33,441 nucleotides of DNA from Saccoglossus kowalevskii (taxonomy: Eukaryota > Hemichordata > Enteropneusta > Harrimaniidae), in assembly GCF_000003605.2 (NCBI RefSeq), contig NW_003120919.1, positions 597,975-631,415 of the forward strand, given 5' to 3'. The position numbers and the translations under genes are program-made. Below are positions 1 through 12,400 of this stretch, one piece after another. The first letter of the stretch is position 1, and each line of letters opens with the position of its first letter. The notes beneath the pieces are model-generated. The model was not told the DNA's origin. It ran no database searches and saw nothing but the letters and a program-made list of their open reading frames with translations.

Positions 1-624
1 ATGTAGTACCTATATATGTATATCAAAGCAATTGGACTTGCGGTTTTCACAAGAAGTCGAAAATATCACTTTTTACCAAAAATTACAAAAATATTCACCA
101 AAATTAGAGAATTGAAGATATCATTACAAAATGAACAAATCTGAGAGAGGTCGACATGTAGTACCTATATATGTAATATCAAAGCAATTGGACTTGCGGT
201 TTTCAACAAGAAGTCGAAAATATCACTTTTTACCAAAAATTACAAAAATATTCACCGAAATTAGAGAATTAAAGATATCATTACAAAATGAACAAATCTG
301 AGAGAGGTCCACATGTAGTACCTATATATGTAATATCAAAGCAATTGCACTTGCGGTTTTCAACAAGAAGTCGAAAATATCACTTTTTACTAAAAATGAC
401 AAAAATATTCACCAAAATTAGAAAATTGAAGATATCATCATGAAATGAACAAATCTGAGAGAGGTCTACCCAAGGTACATATACACCAAGTATCAAAGCA
501 TTCAGGCTTGTAGTTTTCAAGAAGAAGTCGAAAAAGTAAAACATTGACACGGACGACGGACGACGACGACGACGGACAATCACTCATATGATAAGCTCCG
601 CTCGACAAAGTCGACAGCGGAGCT
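1..624 (-). repeat. Tandem ~156 bp array with microsatellite and terminal hairpin
   Basis: Units begin at 1, 156 and 313 (period 155-157 bp, nearly identical), followed by a diverged fourth unit from about 468. A GAC-rich microsatellite follows at about 549-579 and a hairpin at 594-624 with arms AGCTCCGCT and AGCGGAGCT, plus an inner CGAC-AAA-GTCG stem. The order array, microsatellite, hairpin recurs elsewhere in the window, so I read this as one mobile element with its hairpin end on the right; the array continues off the left edge. A diverged reverse-oriented unit lies at 23140-23280. The layout resembles Helentron-associated elements (HINEs); that assignment is inference. Confidence 0.75.
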
Positions 625-2834
625 AAAAACTCGCCATTTTAAGCAGTAAAAAAGTGTTTCCTCTGAAAATTAACGATCCCGAACTATTGTTTGATCTCCA
701 GGGTTCCTGGGGGATAAGTGGTGACTTTGAAATTGAGCTGATCTGTATTTAAATACAAAAGACTGAAAGAAACACTTTGATTTTTGTGTTTAATATCTAG
801 CATGCGTTTGATTGATTCCCATATACCTCGGCTATTTACGATACCCTTAGTTTACAAAAAAAAAAATCCGACCGGCCGACCCAATTTTTCAATTTTCCAG
901 AAGTTTTTTTTTTGTTGGCCTTATGTTCATCCTTTATTTCAGTAGACTGGAATGATTACAGCATTCCACTTGCTGAACACCACAAATGTCTAGTTACAAT
1001 GCAAGTTATATCTGACTGTTAACGTATGCACTATTCCACCCTCTGTCCCCTTTCTAGTATTCATTATGCATTCAAATTTATGGAAAAGTTGCACACGCTA
1101 TAGTATCTCGAGAGATTCAGTAATACCCCAGGTTCATAGCCAATTTAAATGATGGCCAGGAAAATATTCATGATGATAGTTTTCATTCTGTGTTGCTCAC
1201 TGGAGTTAGAGTAACGCGATAAAGCACTGAATTTTAGGCAACCATGTGAAAGATACTTTGTTAGAAATGAACCCATCCAGCATTACCTGATCAGCAATTC
1301 AAATTGCTTGTAACAGGAGATCGGTATTATAAAACTTATAAACGCTAAACCAAAGTCAAAATACAATTACCGGTAAAGGAAATGAATCAACATACACTAC
1401 TAGCAATTAATATAGAGAAATTAATTTTATTGCATATGAAAATGATAGTAAAATAATATATTTTAATACTCAAAAGAAGATGCATTTCAGAAGAAATTAT
1501 ATAATTTTATTTCACCTTGCAGACCACTGAATTGTTGCCTTAAAAAAATAGTTAACGTAGTGACCTTGGTAGTGACCAGATTCAGAACTGAATATTTTGC
1601 AAATCAAAGTTATTGCATTCCTTTCCACTTGAAATAAAAAATCATTCTTTTTTTTCTGGAACTGGCATGCAACATTTTCGTGGTCTTCAGAGAATGTAGG
1701 AATTGGTATAATTAAAACGATAATTATGTTTTACATGTCATATAAAAACCCATAATGCAATGCAACTATTGTGGAGAAATAACTCAATATACCCATGCCT
1801 GTGTTGTATCTGTCAGTACAGAGTGAGAATCAAGACACTTTAGTTCGGGTCAAAAATTACCACAGAAATGAAAAAAAAATAATACTTTCAGCCAGAATAA
1901 TCAGCATCGCAAAATGTTAAAAGATTAGAATATGAAAATAATGCAGCAATACTTTAACCGTAAATTTTATAAAACTGGAGAGAATAATTTGTAATTTGTA
2001 ATTGATGTCTGGCAGTAATTATTATTCACGTCACATACAAATGTTAATACACTTTTCCCATAAATCGTGATCTCTAGTGACGAAATGCTACCATGCCTTG
2101 TATAGAGAATTCGAAGCATCGATATCGATTATTTTCCATCAATGAAGACTTGATTTAGTGTTTTTACTTCTAAATAACGAACGACTACACAACCAAACAC
2201 AGCGGCCGAATTGAACAACACTGCTGTCACCCATATACCTAATTTGACTGAAGCGATCCATCATTAGATAGCGTGAAATATAGGGATGGTGTATTATTGA
2301 TAATTATCGTTTGCACATTTGGCATTACAGGGGTTATTTTGGGTCAGTCAGCAAAAGCACAGCTCATGACCTTGTAATTTACAATATAAGAAATTTACAA
2401 TACCAGATACCTCATGTATCTGCTTATCCAACCAGAAAGGCATCTTAAATGCCCAAAGACTACATTGTAGGTATATATTTGTACATAAATTAACACAATT
2501 AATGAAATACAGGCAATTTAACATACAAATTCCACACTTTCACTGCCAAATTTCTCTGAGAAAAAAGAGAATTTTGAGAGCTCTTCATAAACTATTGGAT
2601 CAAACCATGCAATATGTTGGAAAGATCAAGGGCAACATCTAAAAGAGGTGTAGTATCTGCCCCCCTTTTTTGTAAATGGTTTCACCTGGTAATAAAATAA
2701 TTCCATAATTATTAAATATTACTGCGACAATAATGTGTCATATAAAGAAAATAACTTAAAATATTAATTTAAATTCACATTAACCGTACAACAAATGCTG
2801 TCAACTGTTGCAATGAATTATCACGATTTGAGTC
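625..2834. other. AT-rich non-coding stretch, no gene seen
   Basis: About 2.2 kb downstream of the SDF4 stop on its strand. No long open frame, splice-supported exon or recognisable repeat was found. It contains only scattered homopolymers. Confidence 0.5.
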
Positions 2835-3060
2835 AAAATCCACTGTGACTCCCTAAAATCTCAGTAAAAGTCACTGTGACTCCCTAAAATCTCAGTAAAA
2901 TCCATTGTAGCTCCCTAAAATCTCAGTAAAATCCACTGTGACTCCCTAAAATCTCAGTAAAAGTCACTGTGACTCCCTAAAATCTCAGTAAAAGTCACTG
3001 TGACTCTCTAAAACCCCAGTAAACGTCACAGACATTTTAGAACCCCCATGAAAGTCAGTA
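2835..3060. repeat. 31 bp minisatellite, about seven copies
   Basis: The core CACTGTGACTCCCTAAAATC recurs at 2841, 2872, 2903, 2934, 2965, 2996 and in degenerate form at 3027, exactly 31 bp apart each time. Inner copies are almost identical and the rightmost ones decay. Two variants, beginning ATCCACTG and GTCACTG, alternate irregularly. It lies in non-coding DNA. Confidence 0.9.
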
Positions 3061-3490
3061 CGACTCTCTGGGACCTGCGACTCTTGAGTTTGAGAATCAC
3101 AGTGATTGCTCACTACTAAAAAATTTTGCACCCCCCCTCCAGAGAATTCAACTCTGACAACAATAAAGAGATATAAATTGCACCACAGAGTAGCACATTA
3201 ATTGCAACACAAACAATGCTGCGGAATAAAAAAAAAACATTTATCTACATTCACACATCTGGCAAAACATTTTGAAATTATTAACAATATCTTTTCAGCC
3301 AAACTGAAGCTTTTATTGGTTTGAACAAACCGGAAATTATCAGTCTTACGGTAGTGATGTGAGGACATCTCGTATTGATTTGATATTTAATTTAATCGAT
3401 CTGTGTGACCAAGTATTGACATATATGGCAATGATTCTGAAAGCTTGTATATTGAATGTTTGATGAATGTAGCAAGCTTACGTATTGCAC
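3061..3490. other. Non-coding stretch, nothing recognised
   Basis: AT-rich sequence between the 31 bp minisatellite and a MITE. No exon or repeat was recognised. Confidence 0.4.
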
Positions 3491-3680
3491 TACTGTAGAA
3501 TACTTACTTTATTTTCGCTAAGGAAATGATTCAGTGATAATAAAATCCAGCTAATAAACTTTTTTTCCTATATTTCACATTCAACTAATATAAAATCAGT
3601 GAAAATAAATTCCATACAAAACACCCAAAAAGTCTTATCAGCGAAAATTAATTCCAGCTAAAATAAAGTATTTTACAGTA
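3491..3680. mobile_element. MITE family 2, copy i
   Basis: A 190 bp element opening with TACTGTAGAATACTT and closing with AAAGTATTTTACAGTA, an imperfect terminal inverted repeat of about 16-24 bp. The interior shares the blocks GATTCAGTGA, AAAATCAGTGAAAAT and CCATACAAAACACC with copies at 10387, 11492 and 24079. It has no coding capacity and so is a non-autonomous DNA transposon; the superfamily is unassigned. Confidence 0.85.
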
Positions 3681-6020
3681 TTTATCAAGCGAGTTATTAT
3701 TTATCTTCACTAAATGCTATTTGAATTCCGTTTGGAAGTGTGCTATTAACCTCAACTAACCAAGGAAGTATGTAATGTTTTATGTTCATTTGGAAAATGT
3801 CAGTATATGTCAAGATGATGAGCCAACTGTTATTTCCTCACTTTAAAAAAACAGTGGATTTCTTTAGAGTAATACAATGTCAGACTGCAAGGATAATGCC
3901 AAATGATGTTACTATGGTAACCAATGATTTGATTCAAAAATTAGGACAGGATTTATAAGCATATAGTGTAAAATTTAATTATGATACCTTTGAACGCCAT
4001 ATTTTTTTTTACCAAAATATTGATGTAACATTTTCTATAAATTTTCATTTTGTTCGTTTAATACAGGGTTTAAAAATTTTGTAAAAATTACGCAGGTTTA
4101 TTTTGTGAAAGTTGACAATTGCAGCTCAGAGAATTAAAATCTACTCTTTAACCATGGGATTCATAAAACATGGTAAACTGGTACATAGACTTGTGTCTAA
4201 AGATGTCAAGATTTCATTAAAGTAAATCACATGGGTTATGAGATTTTTTTTTAATGGCAAGTTTCAGTAATCAAAATGGTTACTTTGAATGTATTGAAAA
4301 TAAATTATATGATAGAAAAACTATGCTATGATTTGGGATCGATTGCCATAACAACACATTCTTGATCTTGAAGTTACAGAAAATATCTGTTTATCATCCC
4401 TTGGCTACATCTCAAGTTATTCTATACTTTTGAAACAACGATGAACATTTTTATGTATTTAAAACGAATTTCATTTCAACTATGACCCAAATAGCTTTTC
4501 ATTGACTGCAGATTCATTTTGTGTGGGATGACACAATTCAGCTTTGGTAAGAATGAAAACCAATATTAAAGTTACATCAGACTTAGATTTAATATTAATA
4601 TTTTGAAAAATTATACATGAGAAACTAAATTAAAAATGTCTTGCACCTGCTGTGTTTGAAAAGATTGTATTTATGATATAAATTTGGTCACCATCTACAA
4701 ATAAATTTAAAATAATAAAAGTCAAAATTGTTAAGGAAACTTTTGATTAAAACAATTTCTTGGAAAAAAAATTTACAATTATACCTCACTTATCACCAGT
4801 TAATTATACTAAATTACTTTAATTAAAGGAAAGGTAAATAAACTTACGAAATAAATTAAAAAGTAATTAATAAAATAGCAATGGGAAATAACTTACTTCA
4901 AATGAAATTGTGACCACTGACTTTTCAAAATGTCTCTCCCGATGTCGGGCAGGAGTTTACGAGCAATTTTTAAAATCTCCAAAGCAGTGTTTCCCCTAAG
5001 CTTTCACTTTGCAAAATTTTCGCAGTGGGGGCAAGTTTTTCAGTGAAATTGAAAAATTTCTTTCATGTTGATGCTTAATGTATTAAAATATCCGAAGCAA
5101 AATAGTTTTTGAGCTGATATGACATATTTCTTACATATACCAGGAACAATGCTCTACAGAATTCTTAACATTGAAATAATTCCTAGAAATTTATTTGGGC
5201 AAGGTGAGTTAATTTTACAGTCACTCACTTTTAAACAAGATTCTGACAAGATTTTAATCACACTATTACATACACATGTGTGAAATAGCATGTGACCCAT
5301 GATGTCATGCAAAATGCGCCATTTATAGGTTATTTACCTGGACACACGATAATATTGTTGACTGAGGAATTCTAGTTCGGAATTTTGTGTTTTATACATA
5401 TATTCAGAAATATTCAAGTTGTGAATTACGGTGGTCAGGACATAGTTTCCATTATCTGTGTATATACACACAAGTCAGAGTGCAAGTTTAACAAGCAAGT
5501 TCTATAATACACATTTCATAAACCCATCCTACAGATCTTTCATGGAGGTTAAGGATGAAGAAATTTACGCATATTTAAACATGTGCCAATGATAACACTA
5601 TACCCATGTACATGTATGTATTTACCCTGTGGATGTTGTTGTGTATAATAACTCAAATACTTGATAAAGCATACTGTATAAATAATTGTTATTATACATC
5701 CACCAAGAAAAAAACAATTGAATTTTGAAGTGAGTAAAAAGCTTACCATCACTTGTTTAAAAATGAATCAGCACTCATTTGAATATAAAAGTTTTCTATA
5801 TATGGGGTAGACTATGTCACCAACATTGAAGTGTAAAAGGTTACTGATGTCACATTTCAACGCTTTTCTTTGTTTATATTGGATGCAGACGTACTATAGT
5901 GTACAAGGAACATAGAATCCTGTCCCTGAACACAATGGTATATACAAAACAAAACAGTTTTCCTTTTTCTTTCGGATGTTATCTCTTGTTAAATTAATAC
6001 TACAAGCAGGAAAATGATGT
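3681..6020. other. AT-rich region downstream of SDF4, no gene seen
   Basis: No exon, RNA gene or clear repeat was recognised over about 2.3 kb. The 3' UTR and poly(A) site of the minus-strand SDF4 gene should lie near its right end, but I found no canonical reverse-strand AATAAA close to the stop codon, so the transcript end is not placed. Confidence 0.4.
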
Positions 6021-6110
6021 ATATTAATAAGGTTACCACAAGAATACTAGAAAGTTTGTACTCAGGCAGTATGGGGACACATTAACCTATGCTACACGTC
6101 TGGCGATATG
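6021..6110. mobile_element. Partial copy of MITE family 3
   Basis: From AATAAGGTTACCACA onward the sequence tracks the element at 25516-25660 block by block: AATAAGGTTA, a CTCAGGCAGTA-like block, then CATTAACCTATGCT against CATCAACCTTTGCT. The right inverted repeat is not recognisable, so this copy is truncated or strongly diverged. Similarity also extends about 20 bp to the left. Confidence 0.55.
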
Positions 6111-6274
6111 ATCACCATATCGTCATCGTGCAAATGTTACTCCATTGCATTTCAATAAATATTCAGTCACATATTTTTAAGTTGATTATTAACCTATTCT
6201 TTAGAGCTTGTGATGCAAAAAAAAAGTACATTAAACTTGCGAGAGAGTCCAAATTATATACACAGGGGTGATAG

Positions 6275-6451
6275 CTAAAACTCATCATGGACACTTTTTG
6301 CATAGTTGAACATTTTGCTACCAATAAAGAAATCATAGTTGATGAGGACTTCTTTCAGTGAAAGTCTACCGTCGTCATTGATGTCAGCTACACCCATAAG
6401 ATGCCTGGCCTCACTCTCTGCATTATGTCGACTTTTTGGATCCATGTATAC
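6275..6451 (-). CDS. SDF4: SDF4 exon 6 (EF-hand 6, HDEF C-terminus, stop)
   Basis: It follows an acceptor ending CTTAG and opens in phase 0 with VYMDPKS, collinear with SYMDP of human Cab45. It encodes the sixth EF loop [12 protein letters not shown] and a conserved tail FFIGSK...SVHDEF before TAG. The terminal acidic-Phe sequence resembles the vertebrate Cab45 tail rather than the HDEL-type ER signal of other CREC proteins. Confidence 0.95.
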   Translation of the reverse strand, partial: VYMDPKSRHNAESEARHLMGVADINDDGRLSLKEVLINYDFFIGSKMFNYAKSVHDEF

Positions 6452-9400
6452 CTAAGTATCAAAAGAAAAAAGCAATTAGAAATCAACAAGTAATTTCATT
6501 ACATAGTTCCTGTGAATTATTAAACTTACTGTAAAATGACTAATTTTTACTGGGTTCAAATTCTGCTGATGTACCATTACAGGCATATTCAGTCGGTTTC
6601 AAATTCACAGTTTTATCATTTAGATAATGTGTTCTATGCTAAATTTTACATAATCACTGGGTTTTAATTTAGCGCATTTTCCAGTTAGTGAAATAATCAA
6701 AATTAAAACCCAGTGACTAATTAACAGTCCTGGCTTGTCAGAGATATGACTCTGGACCTGCATTCAATAAAACAAAATAGCTGCCAGTCGGCCATTTTGA
6801 ATCTGATTTGAAAAACACCAAGTCATTGAAAATGACCAGTCCCCGTTAAATTTTTGAAAGTTTTCTTTGTGCTCGTCATATTAAAGCGGAGGGGATGTCG
6901 CGAGCGTGTCCTTGAAACTTGAGTTCCATGTGGCGTATACAACAGATTGTTTATTTACATCAAAACACGTGTTCCGTGTAGTAGTAAGATGGCCAAAAAT
7001 AAAAACAGTCGTTATTCGGCCATCTTTGATCTGATTATAAAACACACTGATATGTATGATGTATGTGCCGAATACGAATGAAAATGGTACATAAATTGTG
7101 GAAATATAGTAGTAAGGCCAAAAAGTCAGATGGCTGTCAATCGGCCATCCTTGACCAGATTTTGAAACAAATTGTCATGGACATGCATCCTAACATGTAT
7201 AAAGTACATGTATGTGCCAAATTTGAATGAAAACTGACAGGGCACGTCCAAGATACCGCATAAAAAAACAAACAAGATGCCTGCCAGTCGACCAACTTTG
7301 ATCCAATTGCGAAATGAATCGTCATGAACATGTATCCTAACATGTATAATCTATGTACCAAGTTTGAATGAAAACTGACAAAGCATGTCTAAAATACAAC
7401 ATTTTCAAAAAACAAGATGGCTGCCAGTCTGCCATTTTGAATTGAATCGCTAAACCACTGCATGTGCATATGTCCCACATAAAGTACTAGGCACATGCAA
7501 AGAATGAACAGAATCGGTCCAAGGGATTCTGAGATATGACTGTGGGCGGATGCACAGACGCACAGACGGAAGGACGGACGGAGACCGAATTATAAGTCCC
7601 CGTGTCCCTGTTTTTGGACTTCGTCCAAACGGGGACTAAAAAGACATGCATCAAGGTGCAGTACATTTCATGTCAAATCAATGCATAATTTAATGCTAAG
7701 CAATTATACTTCCATAAAGTTTTATATCAATGCGAAGGAGACTGCCCTCCCTGCACACCAACGATAATTATTATAACTGTTGTAACTGTACCTCTAGTTC
7801 TTCTACTGTGACCTTCCCATCTTGATTTACATCAATGGCTTGTTCAAATTCTTTTTTACGTTCTCTCACCCACTCATCTTCTTTTGCCATTCTTTCTAGT
7901 TCTTTTTCATGTCCAATAGGAAGTGATACAAACTCAACAACCGTCAATATGCCATCACCATCTTGGTCTGAAAGTGAGAGTGATTTTGGATCAGACATAA
8001 TGATATATGCTGTAAACTGCATTTCAACTTATATGGAAGATTTCAGATTAATTTTGAAAAATCTGTTCCCTTTTTGTGAATTTTAAGACTGCTATTCGAC
8101 CATCATAGATTCAATGACAGCAAAAATTACTATTGTTTGGACATGATTGGACAGTGTGAATATAAGCAGAATTTCAACAACAAAAATGAGAATAACCAAA
8201 AATGTCTGCCAGACAGCCATATTGTATAGGATCTAGACAAAAAACAACTTGCATTTTCGTGAAATATTACATGCTACTGTACCAAGTATGGATACACTAA
8301 TGATTTGCAAAAATGACAAAAATTTTTGTTGTACAAAATGGCCATGAGTTGCAACATTGGAAAAATCTCATAAAACAAAAGATGTGCCACAGTATGCAAA
8401 TAGGTATAACCATTATTTTAAGTTTGAACAGAATAGCACAACTACAATGACAATACTCCAAACACGGTCCAAACATGACAAATTTAGGTTTTTCGGGTAA
8501 TTGCAAGACAAATAATTATATCATCCCCAGTTGGCCATTTTTAAAAATTGGAGCGTATGTGTACCATCATGCATCAACTGTGTATCAAGTTTGGGGAAAG
8601 TTGGCAACTTTTGAGAAAATGTGACAGACAGATGGATGGACAAACAGAACCCAATCCATAAGCCCCTGGACTGTGTACAGTTTGGGGATACATGTAATAA
8701 TACACATGATACTAACCCAAGTCATGTAATATTTCCTCAACCAATAAGCGTAACATTCCTCTACAATGCTCAGGATGCTTAAATGCTAGGAATTCCTCAT
8801 GTGTCAGACTGTTATCCTCGTTTTCATCAGCTTGCTGCCATCTGTCTTGATCTCTATATAACTCATAGTCATCTACAATTAATGGAAAAATGAATAATCA
8901 CATCAAAATAAATAAATTTATGTGAATGTAACATTTGAGTAGGTGTAACTAACCACTTGGGTTCTTTTGTTATTTTTACCGGTAATACTTTAAAATAAAA
9001 TTTTAAGCAGGTCCAACTCTGACCTTGCCTTTTTTTAAGGTCTTGCAAAACAAAAAAGGCATCTTAGGGTGTCAAATCACGGAATTGCACATGGGATTCT
9101 CAGTTAGATGACTAAATATAGACTATATTACAAAATCAATATTCAATGTTAGGCATTTTCCATCAAGATTAGCCTGAGATGCACGTCAGACTCTTGAGTT
9201 GTTTTTTGAATAGACTTATGAAATTATACGAGAATACTGCAAAGTATGCCAGAAGGCAGTACAGTGACAGTATCAACCAACTCACAGTAGAGATTGATGT
9301 AATTCTGTACTGCCTTACATACTAATTGTCATATTCTCATGATAACTTCATATTAACATCATTATTATAAGTTGTTTAATTTAATTTAATAAACCATTTT

Positions 9401-12400
9401 CCGTTGACTGAGAGATCCTGTGTGAAATTGAACTAAAAACAGGACAAACAAAGGTCATAGCATTGTAGTGGCTTCCAAACATGTGTGGGGTTCGTCAAAC
9501 CCAAAAATATTTTTAGGTTTTTCCATGCTTAATTATGTGCTATACACACTTTATGATGATTAATTTCTATGAAGTAGATGTATCTACACGCAATATTCCA
9601 CTCTCAAGGATCGTCATTACGACATTGAGCTATAAAAAGGAAACATATATTCAAAATCAAATCGTTCAATCTTTGTGACAGATGTTCGGTCCGTGTCTTT
9701 CACACAATATGCAAGATCTCGAGGTGAATGGAAAATCACCTATTAATGAGATAACTACACTTACCGTCATCTTTAAGGTCTAGTTTTGACTCTCCATCAC
9801 CAACTTTTTCAATCAGTGACTGAGAATAGCCTTTGACTTTTAAGAAGTAAATTTTGTATTCAGCCCATGAAATTACTCCTGAGAAAAAAATGTATTTTTA
9901 AAATTTATAATATGTATGAAAGTTGACTAACGTAAAAGCATTAAAAGCAGGAAACACCAGAAAGAAAAATTGTACACAGAAAGTAAAAAACAATAAAAGG
10001 CAACTACCAATAAAATGATTAAGTTAAAATAATCAATACCATCTTGGTTAGGATCAAATTTGAAAAATGTTTTTTCATTTTCCTCAACAGCCTCCTTATA
10101 ATGTTCTTCTGTCTTTATTGAAATCCAGTCTGTGAGTTCTAATAATCCTATCTGTTTGTCTCCATCTGTATCCACCCTATAAAGACAGGTAAAAATGAAA
10201 GAAAGAAAAAAAAACCTGTTACATTCAATTCATAGGGAGCACAAGCCTTTGGTTAACAGTGTCTGTGATATCCACTGATTATTCTTCCTGTGGAAAACTG
10301 AGTTGATAGGCATAGTTTTGAATGAAACGTATGAACCAGAACCAACCAATCATTTTAATAAGATCAGTGACCCATTATTTATATATTACTGTGGAATACT
10401 TTATTTTCACTTGGAATTAATTTTCGCCATTTTCGCTGAAGAAATGATTCAGTGAAAATAAAATGCAGCGAATAAACATTTTTCCTATGTTTTACATTTA
10501 ACTTGTCAAAAATCAGTGAAAATGAATTCCATACAAAACGCTTAAAAAGTGTTCCAGTTAAAATAAAGTATTCTACAGTATCTACTGAGTTTGCTAACTT
10601 GTGAGGTACCATTCCCTGGCCAATATATACGCCATCAAATGGTAGATTGCGGATAAGTAATGAGAAATTAACTGCAGAATATAAATTTAAGCAGGCTCGT
10701 AAAGTACGGCTGTACAATCCCAAGGATTGTACCAATGTGTGATAAGAGGTTACAAAATAGCACTTTACATCACATTTCTATGTGTAAATTTCCAATGTCC
10801 TTTCCTGAATTATACTACTATTTAGACAGTCAACAGTTCTTAGACTTAATGTAAATGTGTCTCCTAGACATTGAACCTAAGGTGTTTGATGGGAAACGCA
10901 AAGCATTTTAAGCGAGGGACTATGGCACTCCATACTTCTTTGTGTTTTTTTCTGATTTACAAATCAGAAAACAGGTCCAGAGGGTGGCAATGTTTGATTT
11001 AAACACTATGCGGCAATGAATGTGCATGGTCACCACAGAAATCTTTTTGCAAAATGCAAGTTGATCATACACTTACAATCACTACTACGAACTGTGCTCA
11101 CAGTCGTGTGATCATGATTCAGTTAGATATTTAAGCCAGTTTATTCAGTTTTGAGGTGGATTCACAGGTATTCTAGTGCCAGATATAAAATCTTGCTTCA
11201 GCCAATCAAATGGCTAGATTCAGGTTAACCATGTTATTAAGGCAAATATATTTTGAATGACCCGCTCATCTTATGTACATTTATGTCTGTCTTGAAAGGG
11301 ACTATTGTCGCCGACAGTTTGATTACAAGACGTTATGAAAATTCATACGTCAGTTTAAAATATTCCTATTTTTGTTAACATTCAGACAAGGTTTATTCAC
11401 TAAGTTAGGGGGGCATTGTTTTTCCTTAACTAATGGTCAGTTACATTGCAGGTAAAAGTTTGTCTAAAAGATACAGAACCTCCAAAATATGTACTGTAAA
11501 ATATGGAATTAATTTTCTCCATTTTCCCTGAAGGAATGATTAAGTGAAAATAAAATCCAGCGAATATACCTTTTTTCCTACATTTTATATTCAACTCGTC
11601 AAAAATCAGTGAAAATAAAATCCATACAGAACACCGAAAAAGTCTATTCAGCAAAAATTACTCCAAGCATTTTGGTTCAAACTCAAACCTTTGCATATTT
11701 AATGAATTATATTCAAGCTAAGTTTATACTAAGATAAAGTGATTTGTATTTATTTCAAGTTATATAGTTTGTGAACAAGACAATGTTAAATTGATTTAGT
11801 AAAACCCAAGAATGGTTGCACAGTGTTTCATAGACATAGTTTATGAAACTATGTACTAGACATGATTTCATATCTTCGGAAAAATACAAACAAACACTGA
11901 GAAAATAGCATCAACACTACCGGTATATATCTCAATGTAAGTACCTGTACAAATGTCTAATTGTCTTGCAGTCCTATGTGTATTTGGAATTCATTTCATC
12001 AAATATTTATAAATTCAATTGGTTTTAACAATACAGAAGCAGAGTTTTTGTTAAGAGGCAGTTGTTAGCGAAATAGATGTCTACTAGGCTTGTTTGCTAT
12101 TTTGTGTTTTTAAGACCCCTTATAGAACAGTGTTATATTTTTACTTCTAGTCTACTCCAGGGCTTAGTGAAACCTCTATAAATTAAAATGTACACAACTT
12201 TATTATCAGTATGTGTTTTTCTTTTGATCAATGTAGTCAGCATATTTAAAAAGCCTTTTATTCTTTGTTTTGTATACCATAGTATGTCTTGTTCTTTTAA
12301 TTATTGAAGAGATTTTGGGAAAAATGGACCAATCATGTTTAGCCCAAATGTGTTAAAAATGCCATTTTAAGAAACAATTTCATGCAATTGCAAAAGAAAG

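Noticed and set aside
380-583. 67-codon minus-strand frame resembling part of the frame at 22987-23325
   Set aside because: The shared VDLSQI...DI residues come from the shared array unit, not from a protein family.
2835-3060. CRISPR-like direct repeats
   Set aside because: There are no unique spacers between repeats, the units abut directly, and the DNA is clearly eukaryotic.
10379-10735. 118-codon minus-strand open frame
   Set aside because: More than half of it is MITE family 2, copy ii. The matching element at 11492 gives a similar shadow frame.
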